DNA from: Promicromonospora citrea
GTDB lineage: Bacteria; Actinomycetota; Actinomycetes; Actinomycetales; Cellulomonadaceae
Assembly (NCBI RefSeq): GCF_013004695.1
Contig: NZ_JABEMG010000035.1
Location: 1 to 36,868 of the forward strand
Length of the DNA: 36,868 nucleotides
Direction: 5' to 3'
Below, in pieces: positions 9,476 to 17,131 of this stretch. The notes below the pieces were generated by a model that saw only the letters and a list, made by a program, of their open reading frames with translations, did not search any database and was not told where the DNA came from. Both the position numbers and the translations under genes were made by a program. Position 1 is the stretch's first letter; each line of letters starts with the position of its first letter.

Positions 9476-9536
9476 GCCCCAGGCGGTCCGACCAGCGGGT
9501 GAATATCACCATATCTGCTGGTAGAACGCCTGGGGC
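9476..9536. terminator. Nested hairpin between the two PBP genes
   Basis: The outer arms GCCCCAGGCG (9476-9485) and CGCCTGGGGC (9527-9536) pair perfectly. Inside them ACCAGC (9491-9496) pairs with GCTGGT (9517-9522), and innermost GGTGA (9498-9502) pairs with TCACC (9506-9510). It starts only a few bases after the first PBP stop and lacks a following T-run. It is probably the terminator of copy 1, although three nested stems are more elaborate than usual. Confidence 0.6.
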
Positions 9537-9619
9537 TTCGTCGACCGAACACCGGGCGTACACAGAGAAACCGCGTTTGTGCTACTTGCCGCGAACATCG
9601 ATCCTCTATCGTTTCGACG

Positions 9620-9639
9620 GTTCAGTGCCCTCACTGAAC
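9620..9639 (+). promoter_or_regulatory. Perfect 8-base inverted repeat ahead of the second PBP
   Basis: GTTCAGTG (9620-9627) and CACTGAAC (9632-9639) flank CCCT. It lies 22 bases before the GTG of the second PBP and just downstream of a possible -10 (TATCGT, 9607-9612; TTGCCG at 9586-9591 is 15 bases upstream of that). It could be an operator at the transcription start or a leader hairpin. No equivalent is present before the first PBP. Confidence 0.45.
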
Positions 9640-9661
9640 GGATTCGAGGAACGAGGAAGAC

Positions 9662-12217
9662 GTGGCGAACAGGAGTGAGTCTCCGATCTGGCCGCACGCT
9701 CCCCGGCGCCGTCGGGCGATCTGGAACTATCCCCGGCCGAACCACACGGGGCTGCGGGCCTGGGTCCCGTCCTGGCGGGTGGTCGTCGGCACCCTGCTGA
9801 CGGGGCTGTCGCTCGGCATCGGCGTGTTCACGGCGGCCTGGATCGGCTGGCCCGTACCCGCGGAGCGGCCGGAGATCGGTTCAGAGACCACCACGGTCTA
9901 CTACGCGAACGACAAGGTCATGGGCAAGTTCGCCGCGGTCGACCGGACGATCCGGCCGCTGGACGAGCTGCCCGACTACATCCCGGAGGCCGTGCTGGCC
10001 TCGGAGGACCAGAACTTCCGGGACCACATCGGCGTCGACCCGCTGGGCATCGTGCGCGCGTTCGTGAGCAACGTGACCGGCGGTCAGCGCCAGGGCGCGT
10101 CCACGCTGACGCAGCAGTACGTCGAGAACACGTACTTCGAGCCCGGCCAGACGTCGTACGCCGACAAGTTCCGTGAGGCCGTCCTGGCGCTCAAGGTGGA
10201 CAGGGCGAAGAGCAAGGACGAGATCCTCGAGGGCTACGTCAACAGCATCTACCTGGGGCGTGGCGCCTACGGGTTCGAGGCGGCGGCGAAGGCGTACTTC
10301 AACAAGCCGGCCGCGAAGCTGACCGTCTCGGAGACGGCGATGCTGGTGGGCATCATCCCCTCGCCGTCCTACTGGGACCCCCGGTTCGGCGAGGAGTCGC
10401 GAGCGATCGCCGAGGTCAAGTGGGAGCGCGTGCTGCGCAACATGGCCGCGCAGGGCGTGATCACCGAGCAGGAGCGCGCCGAGGCCACCTTCCCCGAGCC
10501 GGTCGAGTACAAGCCGCCGACCCGCGCGGGCCAGGTGGGCTACCTGCTCGAGGAGGTCCGCAAGGAGCTCGCGGCCGAGGGGATCAGCGAGGACGACCTC
10601 CTCAAGAACGGTTACGAGATCCACACGACGATCAACCCGGCCTGGCAGAAGGCCGCCGTCGAGACGGCGAACACCATCCCGCGCGAGGGCGAGAACAAGG
10701 CGGCGGACGGCCTCTCCGTCTCCATCGTGTCGATCGATCCGAAGGACGGCGCGATCCGCGCGCTGTACGGCGGGCGGGACTACGCGAAGAACCAGTTCAA
10801 CGCCGCGACCGACGGCAAGGCGCAGGCCGGCTCGACGTTCAAGCCGTTCACCCTGATCGGTGCGCTCGAGGAGGGCCACGAGCTGAACGAGCGCTACGTC
10901 GGCAACAGCCCCATGAAGATCCCGGGCTGGAACGACGGGCCAGGGCAGCCGGACAAGGAGCTCACGAACTTCGGCGCACCCGGAACGGGCGGCGAGTCGT
11001 TCGGCGAGATCGACCTGGTCAAGGCGACCGCCGACTCGGTGAACACCGTGTACGCGCAGCTCAACGTGGAGATCGGCCCCGAGAAGTCGCAGGACGTCGC
11101 CATCCGCGCGGGCATCCCCCAGGACTCGACCAACTCGTACCTGTCCAACGTGCTGGGCACCGAGCCGGTGCGCGCGGTCGACATCGCGCGCGCCTACTCG
11201 ACGTTCGCGGCGCAGGGCACGCGCACGACGCCGCACATCGTGACCGAGGTGAGGGACGGCGAGAAGCTGGTCCACGAGTTCTCGGCGCCGCCGACGGCGG
11301 GCGCCATCCAGCCCGAGGTCATGACCAAGGCGACCTACGCGCTGCAGCACGTGGTCACGGAGGGTTCCGGCAAGCCGGCCTCCGAGCTGGTCGGCCCGGA
11401 CGGCACGCCGCGCCCCGTCGCGGGCAAGACGGGTTCGACGAACGACAACAAGGCCGCGTGGTTCGCGGGCTACATCCCGCAGCTCACCACCGTGGTGGGT
11501 CTCTACCAGCAGGGCGAGGGCGGCAGCGAGGAGACCATCAGCCCGTTCGGCGAGTGGCAGAACGTGACCGGTGGTACCTGGCCGGTCACCGCCTGGGCGC
11601 ACTACATGGGCCAGATCACGGAGGGCATGGAGGTCGAGCAGTTCCCCGAGTACGAGCCGCCGGCCCCCGAGCCCTCGTTCTCGCCGTCGACCTCGCCGTC
11701 GCCGTCGAACACGCCGGAGGCGCTCGTGACCGTCCCGGCCGACCTGATCGGCCAGCAGGTGGCCGCGGCCATGGCGCGGCTCTCCGGGCTCGGTCTGCCG
11801 CCCGTCATCGTGGACGTCGAGAACGAGGCGGCGCGCGGCACGGTGCTCTCCGTGCAGCAGGCGGGCCAGCAGGTGCCCCGCGGCACGGAGATCCGCCTCG
11901 AGGTGTCCACCGGCCCGCGCGAGCGGACCACGAAGGTGCCGGGCGGCCTGGTGGGCAGCAACGAGGGCAGCGCGCGGGCGCGGGTCCAGAACGCCGGGCT
12001 GCAGCCGGAGGTCGTGTACGAGGCGTCGGAGGACGTCGGGCAGGGCGTCGTCATCCGGACCGAGCCGGGCGAGGGCACCGAGGTGCCCGAGGGCAGCCGG
12101 GTGCGCATCGTCGTCTCGTCGGGCCCGGGCATCGGCCTCCCGACCGGTGAGCCGAGCGGCCCCGGCGGTGGCGGTGGCGGTGGTGGTGGCGGCGGTGGCC
12201 CCGGCGGGGGCGACTAG
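9662..12217 (+). CDS. Class A penicillin-binding protein with PASTA domains, copy 2
   Basis: An 851-residue paralogue of the preceding gene, with the same architecture and nearly the same N-terminus (PIWPHAPRRRRAIWNYPRP). Key residues are GT51 Glu115 (SEDQNF), GASTLTQQY, transpeptidase Ser391 (STFK), SVN and Lys589 (KTGST). One membrane helix lies at about 42-65. Two PASTA-type domains (about 690-760, 762-825) are followed by a glycine tail with a run of 12 Gly. The GTG start is supported by GAGGAACGAGGAAG upstream and by alignment with copy 1. It replaces the single ponA1-like gene seen next to rpsF in mycobacteria. Substrate roles cannot be separated from sequence alone. Confidence 0.95.
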   Translation: MANRSESPIWPHAPRRRRAIWNYPRPNHTGLRAWVPSWRVVVGTLLTGLSLGIGVFTAAWIGWPVPAERPEIGSETTTVYYANDKVMGKFAAVDRTIRPLDELPDYIPEAVLASEDQNFRDHIGVDPLGIVRAFVSNVTGGQRQGASTLTQQYVENTYFEPGQTSYADKFREAVLALKVDRAKSKDEILEGYVNSIYLGRGAYGFEAAAKAYFNKPAAKLTVSETAMLVGIIPSPSYWDPRFGEESRAIAEVKWERVLRNMAAQGVITEQERAEATFPEPVEYKPPTRAGQVGYLLEEVRKELAAEGISEDDLLKNGYEIHTTINPAWQKAAVETANTIPREGENKAADGLSVSIVSIDPKDGAIRALYGGRDYAKNQFNAATDGKAQAGSTFKPFTLIGALEEGHELNERYVGNSPMKIPGWNDGPGQPDKELTNFGAPGTGGESFGEIDLVKATADSVNTVYAQLNVEIGPEKSQDVAIRAGIPQDSTNSYLSNVLGTEPVRAVDIARAYSTFAAQGTRTTPHIVTEVRDGEKLVHEFSAPPTAGAIQPEVMTKATYALQHVVTEGSGKPASELVGPDGTPRPVAGKTGSTNDNKAAWFAGYIPQLTTVVGLYQQGEGGSEETISPFGEWQNVTGGTWPVTAWAHYMGQITEGMEVEQFPEYEPPAPEPSFSPSTSPSPSNTPEALVTVPADLIGQQVAAAMARLSGLGLPPVIVDVENEAARGTVLSVQQAGQQVPRGTEIRLEVSTGPRERTTKVPGGLVGSNEGSARARVQNAGLQPEVVYEASEDVGQGVVIRTEPGEGTEVPEGSRVRIVVSSGPGIGLPTGEPSGPGGGGGGGGGGGGPGGGD

Positions 12218-12224
12218 TCCGCGT

Positions 12225-12265
12225 GGCCGAGGGGCCGTCTCCTGCCGGGGGACGGCCCCTCGGCC
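12225..12265 (+). terminator. Strong hairpin after the second PBP
   Basis: GGCCGAGGGGCCGTC (12225-12239) and GACGGCCCCTCGGCC (12251-12265) form a perfect 15-base stem with an 11-base loop, starting seven bases after the PBP stop. No T-tract follows, as is common for high-GC actinobacterial terminators. Confidence 0.8.
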
Positions 12266-12326
12266 GTGCCCGGGCGTTGTGAGGGGTCTCTCCCCGGCCG
12301 ATTCTGCTCCTCGGGCACGGGACCGG

Positions 12327-12332
12327 TAGGCT
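12327..12332 (+). promoter_or_regulatory. Candidate -10 box for the rpsF operon
   Basis: TAGGCT is a good actinobacterial -10 hexamer, about 70 bases before the rpsF ATG and between the PBP terminator and the leader structure. No convincing -35 is seen at the expected distance. Confidence 0.5.
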
Positions 12333-12349
12333 TGGTCCTTGCTGTGAAC

Positions 12350-12392
12350 CCTCCTGTCACGGAACGACCGTGACCGCTGAGACCAGAGGAGG
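12350..12392 (+). promoter_or_regulatory. rpsF leader structure that can hide the ribosome binding site
   Basis: GTCACGG (12356-12362) and CCGTGAC (12368-12374) form a perfect stem with loop AACGA. Directly 5' of it, CCTCCT (12350-12355) is the exact complement of the rpsF Shine-Dalgarno AGGAGG (12387-12392), leaving a one-sided bulge CGCTGAGACCAG. A helix above an asymmetric bulge resembles the S6:S18 binding leader known upstream of rpsF in many bacteria. Whether it belongs to that RNA family is inference; the SD pairing is seen directly. Confidence 0.5.
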
Positions 12393-12403
12393 TGGGTAGA
12401 CAC

Positions 12404-12694
12404 ATGCGTCAGTACGAGCTGATGGTGATCCTGGACCCGGAGGTCGAGGAGCGCACCGTCGCCCCGTCGCTCGACAAGTACCTGTCGGTCATCACGACCG
12501 AGGGTGGCTCCGTCGACAAGGTGGACATCTGGGGGCGCCGCCGTCTCGCCTACGACATCGCGAAGAAGTCCGAGGGCATCTACGCCGTCGTCGACTTCAC
12601 CGCGTCGTCCGCGACCGCCAAGGAGCTGGACCGCCAGCTCGGCCTCAACGAGGTCGTGCTCCGGACCAAGATCCTGCGCACCGGCGACAAGTGA
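12404..12694 (+). CDS. rpsF: 30S ribosomal protein S6
   Basis: A 96-residue S6 protein that pairs with S18 on the platform of the small subunit. The start ATG at 12404 gives the family N-terminus [12 protein letters not shown]; a GTG at 12392 would add three residues and overlap the ribosome binding site. Family hallmarks are visible: [10 protein letters not shown] near residues 45-55 and a C-terminal [12 protein letters not shown] strand. The AGGAGG is about 11 bases upstream, a slightly long spacing. It is first in the rpsF-ssb-rpsR-rplI cluster and possibly autoregulated through the leader structure. Confidence 0.97.
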   Translation: MRQYELMVILDPEVEERTVAPSLDKYLSVITTEGGSVDKVDIWGRRRLAYDIAKKSEGIYAVVDFTASSATAKELDRQLGLNEVVLRTKILRTGDK

Positions 12695-12818
12695 GTCGTC
12701 CGCACTGAACTGAACCCTCCGGACCCTGCGCGCCCGCGCGTGTGTCAGTGTCTCGTGGTTGCATTCACCGCGAACCCGGATACCGCGTACGGAACGTCGA
12801 CTGAATCGAGGAATTGGC

Positions 12819-13355
12819 ATGGCTGGTGAAACTGTCATCACAGTGATCGGGAACCTCACGGGGGACCCCGAGCTGCGCTTCACCCCTTCTGGTGCGGCGG
12901 TCGCCAACTTCACGGTGGCGTCGACCCCGCGGACCTTCGACCGCCAGAGCAACGAGTGGAAGGACGGGGAGACCCTGTTCATGCGCTGCTCGATCTGGCG
13001 CGAGGCCGCGGAGAACGTCGCGGAGTCGCTGACCAAGGGCACGCGCGTCATCGTGCAGGGCCGCCTGGTCCAGCGCTCCTACGAGACCCGTGAGGGCGAG
13101 AAGCGCACCGTCGTCGAGCTGCAGGTGGACGAGATCGGTCCGTCCCTGCGCTACGCCACGGCCAAGGTCACCCGCGCCCAGCGCTCGGGTGGCGGCGGCT
13201 TCGGTGGCGGTGGCGGTGGCGGCTTCAACGGAGGCGGCCAGGGCAACGCCGGAGGATTCAGCTCGTCCGGTGGCGGTCAGAGCAACGACGACCCGTGGGC
13301 CACGGCAGGCCCGGCGTCGTCCGGCGGTGCGTTCTCGGACGACCCGCCGTTCTGA
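12819..13355 (+). CDS. ssb: Single-stranded DNA-binding protein
   Basis: A 178-residue SSB with an OB fold in residues 1-115 ([20 protein letters not shown], then [18 protein letters not shown] and [13 protein letters not shown]). A Gly-rich disordered linker (about 125-165) leads to the acidic tip DDPPF, which recruits replication and repair partners. The ATG at 12819 is preferred because GAGGAA precedes it and the protein then starts as the family does; an ATG at 12759 adds 20 unrelated residues. It lies between rpsF and rpsR, the usual actinobacterial position, with a 124-base gap after rpsF. Confidence 0.97.
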   Translation: MAGETVITVIGNLTGDPELRFTPSGAAVANFTVASTPRTFDRQSNEWKDGETLFMRCSIWREAAENVAESLTKGTRVIVQGRLVQRSYETREGEKRTVVELQVDEIGPSLRYATAKVTRAQRSGGGGFGGGGGGGFNGGGQGNAGGFSSSGGGQSNDDPWATAGPASSGGAFSDDPPF

Positions 13356-13432
13356 TCGGCACCACCCGTTCACTTTTTCGCTCGTCCGGCCGTGCCAGGC
13401 CGGCGGGCAGCACCTGACGAAGGAGCAACACC

Positions 13433-13669
13433 ATGGCGAAGCCTGTGGTGCGCAAGCCCAAGAAGAAGATCAACCCGCTGAAGTCGGCGAAGATCGCCAA
13501 CATCGACTACAAGGACACGGCGCTGCTGCGTAAGTTCATCTCCGACCGGGGGAAGATCCGCGCCCGCCGCGTCACCGGCGTCTCCGTGCAGGAGCAGCGT
13601 CAGATCGCGAAGGCCGTGAAGAACGCCCGCGAGATGGCCCTGCTGCCGTACACGTCGACGGCTCGCTGA
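13433..13669 (+). CDS. rpsR: 30S ribosomal protein S18
   Basis: A 78-residue S18, binding partner of S6. It begins [20 protein letters not shown], followed by the conserved [19 protein letters not shown] and RRVTGV segments and the C-terminal REMALLPY. The zinc-type cysteines of some S18 paralogues are absent, so this is the Cys-less (C-) form. An AAGGAG ribosome binding site precedes the ATG. Seventeen bases separate it from rplI. Confidence 0.97.
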   Translation: MAKPVVRKPKKKINPLKSAKIANIDYKDTALLRKFISDRGKIRARRVTGVSVQEQRQIAKAVKNAREMALLPYTSTAR

Positions 13670-13686
13670 GGAAGGGATCGGAAACC

Positions 13687-14136
13687 ATGGCAAAGCTGAT
13701 CCTGACCCACGAGGTGACCGGCCTGGGCGAGCCCGGCGACGTGGTCGAGGTGAAGGACGGGTACGCCCGTAACTTCCTCATCCCGCGTTCGCTGGCGACC
13801 CCCTGGACCAAGGGCGCCGAGGCCGACATCAACGCGATCCGCAAGGCTCGCAAGAGCCGCGAGATCGCGTCGCTGGACGAGGCGAAGGCCCTGGCCGACT
13901 CGCTGTCCGCGAAGCCGGTGACCGTGACGGCGAACGCCGGCCCCGGTGGCCGTCTGTTCGGTGCGGTGACGACGGCGGACATCGCCGGTGCGGTCGCCGC
14001 TGCCGGTGGCCCCTCGGTCGACAAGCGCAAGATCGAGCTCGGTCAGTCCATCAAGGCGACCGGTGACTACACCGTGGCGATCCGCCTGCACCCCGAGGTG
14101 TCGGCCAAGATCGACGTGAAGGTCGTCGCCGGCTGA
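13687..14136 (+). CDS. rplI: 50S ribosomal protein L9
   Basis: A 149-residue L9 with the N-terminal 23S-binding domain ([18 protein letters not shown], then [16 protein letters not shown]), a connecting helix rich in Lys/Glu (about 45-75) and the C-terminal domain with [13 protein letters not shown] and [13 protein letters not shown]. The ATG is preceded by GGAAGGGA. It is last in the ribosomal cluster and is followed by a terminator and then by the convergent sugar hydrolase gene. dnaB, often found next in other bacteria, is not present here. Confidence 0.97.
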   Translation: MAKLILTHEVTGLGEPGDVVEVKDGYARNFLIPRSLATPWTKGAEADINAIRKARKSREIASLDEAKALADSLSAKPVTVTANAGPGGRLFGAVTTADIAGAVAAAGGPSVDKRKIELGQSIKATGDYTVAIRLHPEVSAKIDVKVVAG

Positions 14137-14169
14137 GCGCAGTCCCCGACTGTGTGAGCTGATCACCCC

Positions 14170-14201
14170 AGGCCCCGGCCCCCGCGAGGGGGTCGGGGCC
14201 T
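14170..14201. terminator. Hairpin between rplI and the GH63-type gene
   Basis: AGGCCCCGGCCCCC (14170-14183) pairs with GGGGGTCGGGGCCT (14188-14201) over a GCGA tetraloop, with one G-U-type position. It lies 33 bases after the rplI stop and before the end of the convergent hydrolase gene, so it can serve both. Confidence 0.75.
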
Positions 14202-14276
14202 CGGTGTGTCGGTGGTGTCTCGTGCCTGTGCCCGCGCGGCCGGCGAGATCGGCTCGGTGCGGCCAAGGGGCCGGGC

Positions 14277-15647
14277 TCAGGTCCGGGCAGGGGCCGGAGG
14301 CCGAGGTGGAGCCGGGTGGGGCAGCACCGCGCGCTCGTCCGCGAGCAGGGCGTCGAGGCTCAGCGCCGCGCTCCAGGAGAACTGGCGGGTCCCCCGGCCG
14401 GCGCCCGTGTCCGGGTCCACGTACTCCGGAAACCGCTCGGGTACGGCGAGGGTGGTCTGCTCGTCCAGCCGGGCCGCGAGGTCGTGCCGCCCGAGCGCCC
14501 ACACGGCGCGGCGGAGCAGCCAGGTCATGTTGAACCAGGCCGGACCTCGCCAGTACAGGGCGGGGTCGAACGCCGGGTCGAGGCGCGAGGTGCTGGGGAG
14601 GTAGCGGCCGCCCCCGAGGAACCCGGGGCCCGTCAGCGTCGCCACCAGACGCTCTGCCCGGCCGGGCGCGAGGGCCGGGGTCGGTGCCGCGGCGAGCAGG
14701 AGCGGGACCAGGCCGTTGACCGTCGCTCGGCCGACGGGCTCGCCCGTCGTGTCGTCGAGCGCCACGTAGAGGCCGAGCTCGTCGTCCCAGAGGTGGCTGT
14801 CCAGCGCGGCCACGAGCCGGGCGGCTGCGGCGACGTGCCCTCCCGGGTCGCTCTCGGTCGCGCCACCGTCCACGGCGGACAGTGTTGCCGCCACCCGTCC
14901 CAGCGCGAGCTCCGCCACCGCGAGCACCGAGCAGAACAGCGGGCAGACCATGGCGAAGCCGATCGCGACGTCGTCGGCGCACCCGGCGTCGCGGTACGTC
15001 TCGGCGAGGCGGTAGTACCGCCGGTAGTCGCGCGCGCCGGGCCGTTCGCCCGTGCCGGCGTGCTGCAGGTCGGGGCGACGGATCGGGGTGCGGGCCCGCG
15101 GCGGCACCCGCTCGAGGGCGACGTCCCACAGCGGGGAGTTGTCCGTGCCGCTCTCCCACGGGTGCTTGATCACCGGCAGCCCCGCCGCACCCGCCCGCCG
15201 GTCGTGCAGGTAGGCGTGCCAGCGGACGAGACGCGGGTACACCCGGTGCAGGAAGCCCTCCGCCGTGGACCCCGCCGGGTCGGCGCAGTGCACCAGCCAC
15301 GCCGACCAGGCGTGCAGAGGCGGCTGCACGAGGCCGGACGCCGGTCGCGGGGCGCCCCGGACACCCGCCCAGAAGTCCGGTCCCGGCGCGTAGTCGTCGC
15401 CGCGGTCGAGGTCGTAGACGATCTGGGGCACACGGCCGTCGTCCCACTGCGCCTCCAGGAGGCTGACCAGCTCGGCCCGCGCCCGCCGGGGGTTCCGGTG
15501 CCGCGTGCCGATCGCGACGAACGCCGAGTCCCAGCTCCACTGGTGCGGGTACAGCCCCGTCGCGGGCACCGTGTAGCGGCCCGTCCAGTTCGTGTCGAGC
15601 ACCCGGGCGGCGGCGTCGGCGGCGTCTTCCCGAAAGTCCTTGTGCAT
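14277..15647 (-). CDS. GH63-type glycoside hydrolase (glucosyl/mannosylglycerate hydrolase or alpha-glucosidase-like)
   Basis: A 456-residue (alpha/alpha)6-barrel hydrolase without a signal peptide, so it acts in the cytoplasm on an imported sugar. Landmarks of the family are YPHQWSWDSAF (33-43), HPWESGTDNSP (162-172) with Asp169 as candidate acid, RGPAWFNMTWLL (368-379) and FPEYVDPDTG (406-415) with Glu408 as candidate base, then QFSWSAAL. These match bacterial GH63 enzymes such as glucosylglycerate and mannosylglycerate hydrolases; trehalase-like GH37 is the next closest. No ribosome binding site precedes the ATG. A TACTGT lies exactly six bases upstream of it, so the gene is probably leaderless. 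It is divergent from an ABC sugar importer, whose ligand it presumably hydrolyses. Confidence 0.82.
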   Translation of the reverse strand: MHKDFREDAADAAARVLDTNWTGRYTVPATGLYPHQWSWDSAFVAIGTRHRNPRRARAELVSLLEAQWDDGRVPQIVYDLDRGDDYAPGPDFWAGVRGAPRPASGLVQPPLHAWSAWLVHCADPAGSTAEGFLHRVYPRLVRWHAYLHDRRAGAAGLPVIKHPWESGTDNSPLWDVALERVPPRARTPIRRPDLQHAGTGERPGARDYRRYYRLAETYRDAGCADDVAIGFAMVCPLFCSVLAVAELALGRVAATLSAVDGGATESDPGGHVAAAARLVAALDSHLWDDELGLYVALDDTTGEPVGRATVNGLVPLLLAAAPTPALAPGRAERLVATLTGPGFLGGGRYLPSTSRLDPAFDPALYWRGPAWFNMTWLLRRAVWALGRHDLAARLDEQTTLAVPERFPEYVDPDTGAGRGTRQFSWSAALSLDALLADERAVLPHPAPPRPPAPART

Positions 15648-15650
15648 CTT

Positions 15651-15682
15651 TTGACAGTAGGCTAGACATAAGTGTCGGCTCC
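15651..15682. promoter_or_regulatory. Divergent promoter/operator region of the sugar locus
   Basis: The 62 bases between the divergent hydrolase and binding-protein genes hold TTGACA (15651-15656, plus strand), TACTGT on the minus strand (complement of 15654-15659, six bases before the hydrolase ATG) and an imperfect palindrome GACATAAGTGTC (GACA and TGTC arms, about 15665-15676). The ROK-type regulator encoded downstream is the natural candidate to bind here; this is inference. Confidence 0.4.
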
Positions 15683-15709
15683 ACTCACTCGACGGCGAGG
15701 AGAGATGCG

Positions 15710-17122
15710 ATGTCCCGGAAGATGCCCTGGAACCAGCACCGCCGGGCGCGGTACGCGGCAGCGATGACCGCGGCGGGCGCCGCGGCCCTGGCCCTCACCG
15801 GCTGCGGCAGCGGCGGCGCCGAGGCCGACGACGTCATCACCGTGTGGACGGTCGAGACCCAGCCCGAGCGGCTCGCCGTCCAGCAGGAGGCGATGGACGC
15901 CTGGGCGCAGGACGCGGGGGTCGAGACCGAGCTCGTGCCGGTCGAGGAGGACCAGGTCTCCCAGCTCCTGTCCGCCGCCGCGCTCTCCGGCGAGGACATG
16001 CCCGACGTCGTCAACGCGATCAGCCCAGGCCTGGTGCGCTCGTTCGACCGCGACGGCTACCTCGACCGGGACGCCGCGGCCGAGGTCGTCGAGACGTTGG
16101 GGGAGGACACGTTCTCGTCCGTCGCGCTCGAGCTGACGAGCGACGGTGACGAGCTGCTCGCCGTGCCGTCCGACGCCTGGCCGATGATGGTCTACTACCG
16201 CACCGACCTGTTCGAGGAGGCGGGCCTCGAGCCCCCCACCACGTACGAGGCCCTGCGCACGGCCGCGGAGGAGCTGACGGGCGACGGCCGCCACGGCATC
16301 ACGCTGGCGACGGATGCGGCCGACCCGTTCACCCAGCAGACGCTCGAGTTCCTGGCCCAGGGCAACGGCTGCGAGCTGGTCGACGACTCCGGCGCGGCGT
16401 CGCTCGACACGCCCGCCTGCACCGAGACCGTCGAGCTGTACGCCGACCTGGCCGGGGAGCACTCGCCCGACGGCACGCAGGGCGTCGAGTCGACGCGGGC
16501 GACCTACTTCGCGGGGCAGGCGGCCATGACCGTCTGGTCCTCGTTCCTGCTGGACGAGCTGGCCGGCCTGCGGGAGGAGTTCACGCCGTCGTGCGACGAG
16601 TGCGCCGGCGACCCGGGCTGGCTCGCCGAGAACACGGGCGTGGTGCCCGTGGTCGAAGGGCCGTCCGCGGGCGGCGACGCCGCGGGCTACGTCGAGCTCG
16701 TCTCCTGGGGCATCACCGACGGCGCGGACCCGGAGGTCACGGACTTCGTCGCGTACATGATGTCCGACCGGTACGTGGACTGGCTGGGCATGGCGCCCGA
16801 GGGCAAGGTGCCCGTGCGCACCGGCACGGCGGACGACCCCGCGCAGTACACCGAGGCGTGGGCGGGGCTGGAGATCGGCGTCGACGAGAAGGCGGCGTTC
16901 TCCGACGTCTGGCCCGCCGAGGTGACCGACACGCTCGCCGCGGCACCCGAGTCCGCCGACCGCTGGGCCCTGCCCCAGGGACAGGGCGCCATCCTCGGCC
17001 CGCTCACGAGCGAGCTGCCGCTCGCCAAGGCGGCGGCCGACCTGGGCTCCGGCGGCACCGACGCGGCCGCGGCGCAGACCGCGATGCAGGACGCGGTCGC
17101 GGAGATCGCCGAGCGCGACTGA
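15710..17122 (+). CDS. Sugar ABC transporter substrate-binding lipoprotein
   Basis: A 470-residue family-1 extracellular solute-binding protein. The signal peptide ends in a lipobox (LTGC, Cys32), so it is tethered to the outer face of the membrane. The mature part has the MalE/UgpB pattern: ITVWTVETQPER at the start, DVVNAISPGLV, AVPSDAWPMMVYYRTDLFEEAGL and YFAGQAAMTVW. Two Cys pairs (near CDEC) may form disulfides. GGAGAG lies a few bases before the ATG at 15710. It leads an operon with two permeases. The ligand is not readable, but the neighbouring GH63-type enzyme points to a small glucoside or hexosylglycerate. Confidence 0.9.
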   Translation: MSRKMPWNQHRRARYAAAMTAAGAAALALTGCGSGGAEADDVITVWTVETQPERLAVQQEAMDAWAQDAGVETELVPVEEDQVSQLLSAAALSGEDMPDVVNAISPGLVRSFDRDGYLDRDAAAEVVETLGEDTFSSVALELTSDGDELLAVPSDAWPMMVYYRTDLFEEAGLEPPTTYEALRTAAEELTGDGRHGITLATDAADPFTQQTLEFLAQGNGCELVDDSGAASLDTPACTETVELYADLAGEHSPDGTQGVESTRATYFAGQAAMTVWSSFLLDELAGLREEFTPSCDECAGDPGWLAENTGVVPVVEGPSAGGDAAGYVELVSWGITDGADPEVTDFVAYMMSDRYVDWLGMAPEGKVPVRTGTADDPAQYTEAWAGLEIGVDEKAAFSDVWPAEVTDTLAAAPESADRWALPQGQGAILGPLTSELPLAKAAADLGSGGTDAAAAQTAMQDAVAEIAERD

Positions 17123-17131
17123 GGAGCGGGC

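Noticed and set aside
9881-13051. A 1056-codon open frame antisense to the second PBP, rpsF and ssb
   Set aside because: It crosses three recognised genes and a terminator hairpin, has no ribosome binding site and shows inverted codon bias.
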